Shown here piece by piece: positions 5,236 to 5,479 of a stretch of 5,479 nt of DNA. The stretch covers positions 10,735-16,213 of the forward strand of contig VBKY01000108.1 in NCBI GenBank assembly GCA_005879255.1, read 5' to 3'. The stretch is from Deltaproteobacteria bacterium. GTDB lineage: Bacteria; Desulfobacterota_B; Binatia; UBA9968. The position numbers were made by a program, and so were the translations under genes. Positions within the stretch are counted from its first letter, which is position 1. Each line of letters starts with the position of its first letter. Under the pieces are notes generated by a model. The model ran no database searches. It worked only from the letters and a program-made list of their open reading frames with translations, and was not told the DNA's origin.

Positions 5236-5479
5236 CTTATAGCCAAACATATTTGAAATTTCCGCTTGAATTTGGCTTATGGTGCCGCTCTTACCATCCA
5301 ATTGTTAAACCGAACGATGTTAAGACACTTGATCGCGCCAAGCAACCAGCGAAACAAAATCCGAAATCCGAATATCGAAATCCGAAACAAACTCAGAGAC
5401 AAACAAATCTCAAATGCGGAAAATCCAAAACACCGAATCCGAAGGAGGTTTGTTTGGAATTTTACATATTTTAGTCATT
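5236..5479. other. Intergenic tail without a credible gene (244 nt)
   Basis: The stretch after the last stop codon holds two scraps of the ATGGCNN heptad type (ATAGCC at 5239-5244 and TTGGCTTATGG at 5272-5282), a short inverted repeat, then the AATCCGA array and A-rich repeat DNA up to about 5455. A reading frame at 5253-5474 exists but its translation is just the repeat (NPKSEYRNPK), so I do not call it. Confidence 0.65.
5358..5385. repeat. 7-bp tandem array, AATCCGA unit, within a longer degenerate repeat
   Basis: Four contiguous units: AATCCGA twice, ATATCGA, AATCCGA. Degenerate copies continue to the right (CGAATCCGAA at 5434-5443), and AAACAAAC (5385-5392) is complementary to GTTTGTTT (5448-5455), so the stretch 5351-5455 behaves as one repeat region. 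Sequences of this 'AATCCGAAATCCGAATATCGAAATCCGAAAC' style, broken here as AATCCGA and ATATCGA, are common intergenic filler in many uncultivated bacteria, from memory. It is non-coding. Confidence 0.8.

Noticed and set aside
5241..5277. Inverted repeat AGCCAAA / TTTGGCT after the last gene as a terminator
   Set aside because: The 7-bp stem has a long loop of 23 nt and no T-run after it; it is formed by heptad-repeat scraps.
5311..5317. GTTAAAC resembling an integron attC core (GTTRRRY)
   Set aside because: No partner RYYYAAC core or stem at the proper distance, and no integrase; a 7-bp match is expected by chance.
5253..5474. 73-codon plus-strand frame in the right-hand tail
   Set aside because: Its translation is dominated by NPKSEYRNPK-type repeats that come directly from the AATCCGA array; it starts inside intergenic DNA and has no convincing ribosome-binding site.

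Overview
The window looks like bacterial chromosome from an uncultivated, metabolically versatile lineage. GC content is intermediate, genes are short-spaced with good Shine-Dalgarno sites, and secreted solute-binding proteins are unusually dense. Several intergenic gaps are filled with dispersed palindromes and degenerate 7-bp arrays. From memory, this mix (NMT1-type binding proteins beside 'DxH...P' amidohydrolases, plus TCATGCCGG...ATCCAGG palindromes) resembles soil or subsurface metagenome genomes of the Desulfobacterota/Binatota, Tectomicrobia or NC10 type. No phylogenetic marker is present, so the placement is only a guess.

Layout. The left part (1-2254) reads on the minus strand: a VOC/glyoxalase-fold protein (1871-2254), then an Fe3+-type/family-1 solute-binding protein (480-1604, GTG start), then the N-terminal 145 codons of an amidohydrolase that runs off the left edge (1-437). 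The last two are 42 nt apart and probably cotranscribed. The VOC gene is separated from them by about 266 nt of repeat DNA. A 382-nt divergent intergenic region (2255-2636) carries a second palindromic repeat. The right part reads on the plus strand: two divergent NMT1/THI5-like solute-binding proteins (2637-3638 and 3773-4723), then a small basic protein of unknown function with a recognisable conserved C-terminal motif (4795-5235, probable TTG start). The last 244 nt hold no credible gene and contain another 7-bp array.

Functional reading. Three exported binding proteins from two different folds/families, a putative metal-dependent hydrolase and a VOC enzyme suggest uptake and breakdown of small organic compounds. 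No ABC permease or ATPase is visible, so the binding proteins are either orphans served by distant transporters or have partners outside the window. Substrates cannot be assigned.

I see no phage, toxin-antitoxin, CRISPR or defence system. The most interesting signal is in the non-coding DNA. Two oppositely oriented heptad arrays flank a palindrome at 1621-1878, and one of them supplies the stop codon of the VOC gene. A third array with an unrelated 7-bp unit lies near the right edge.
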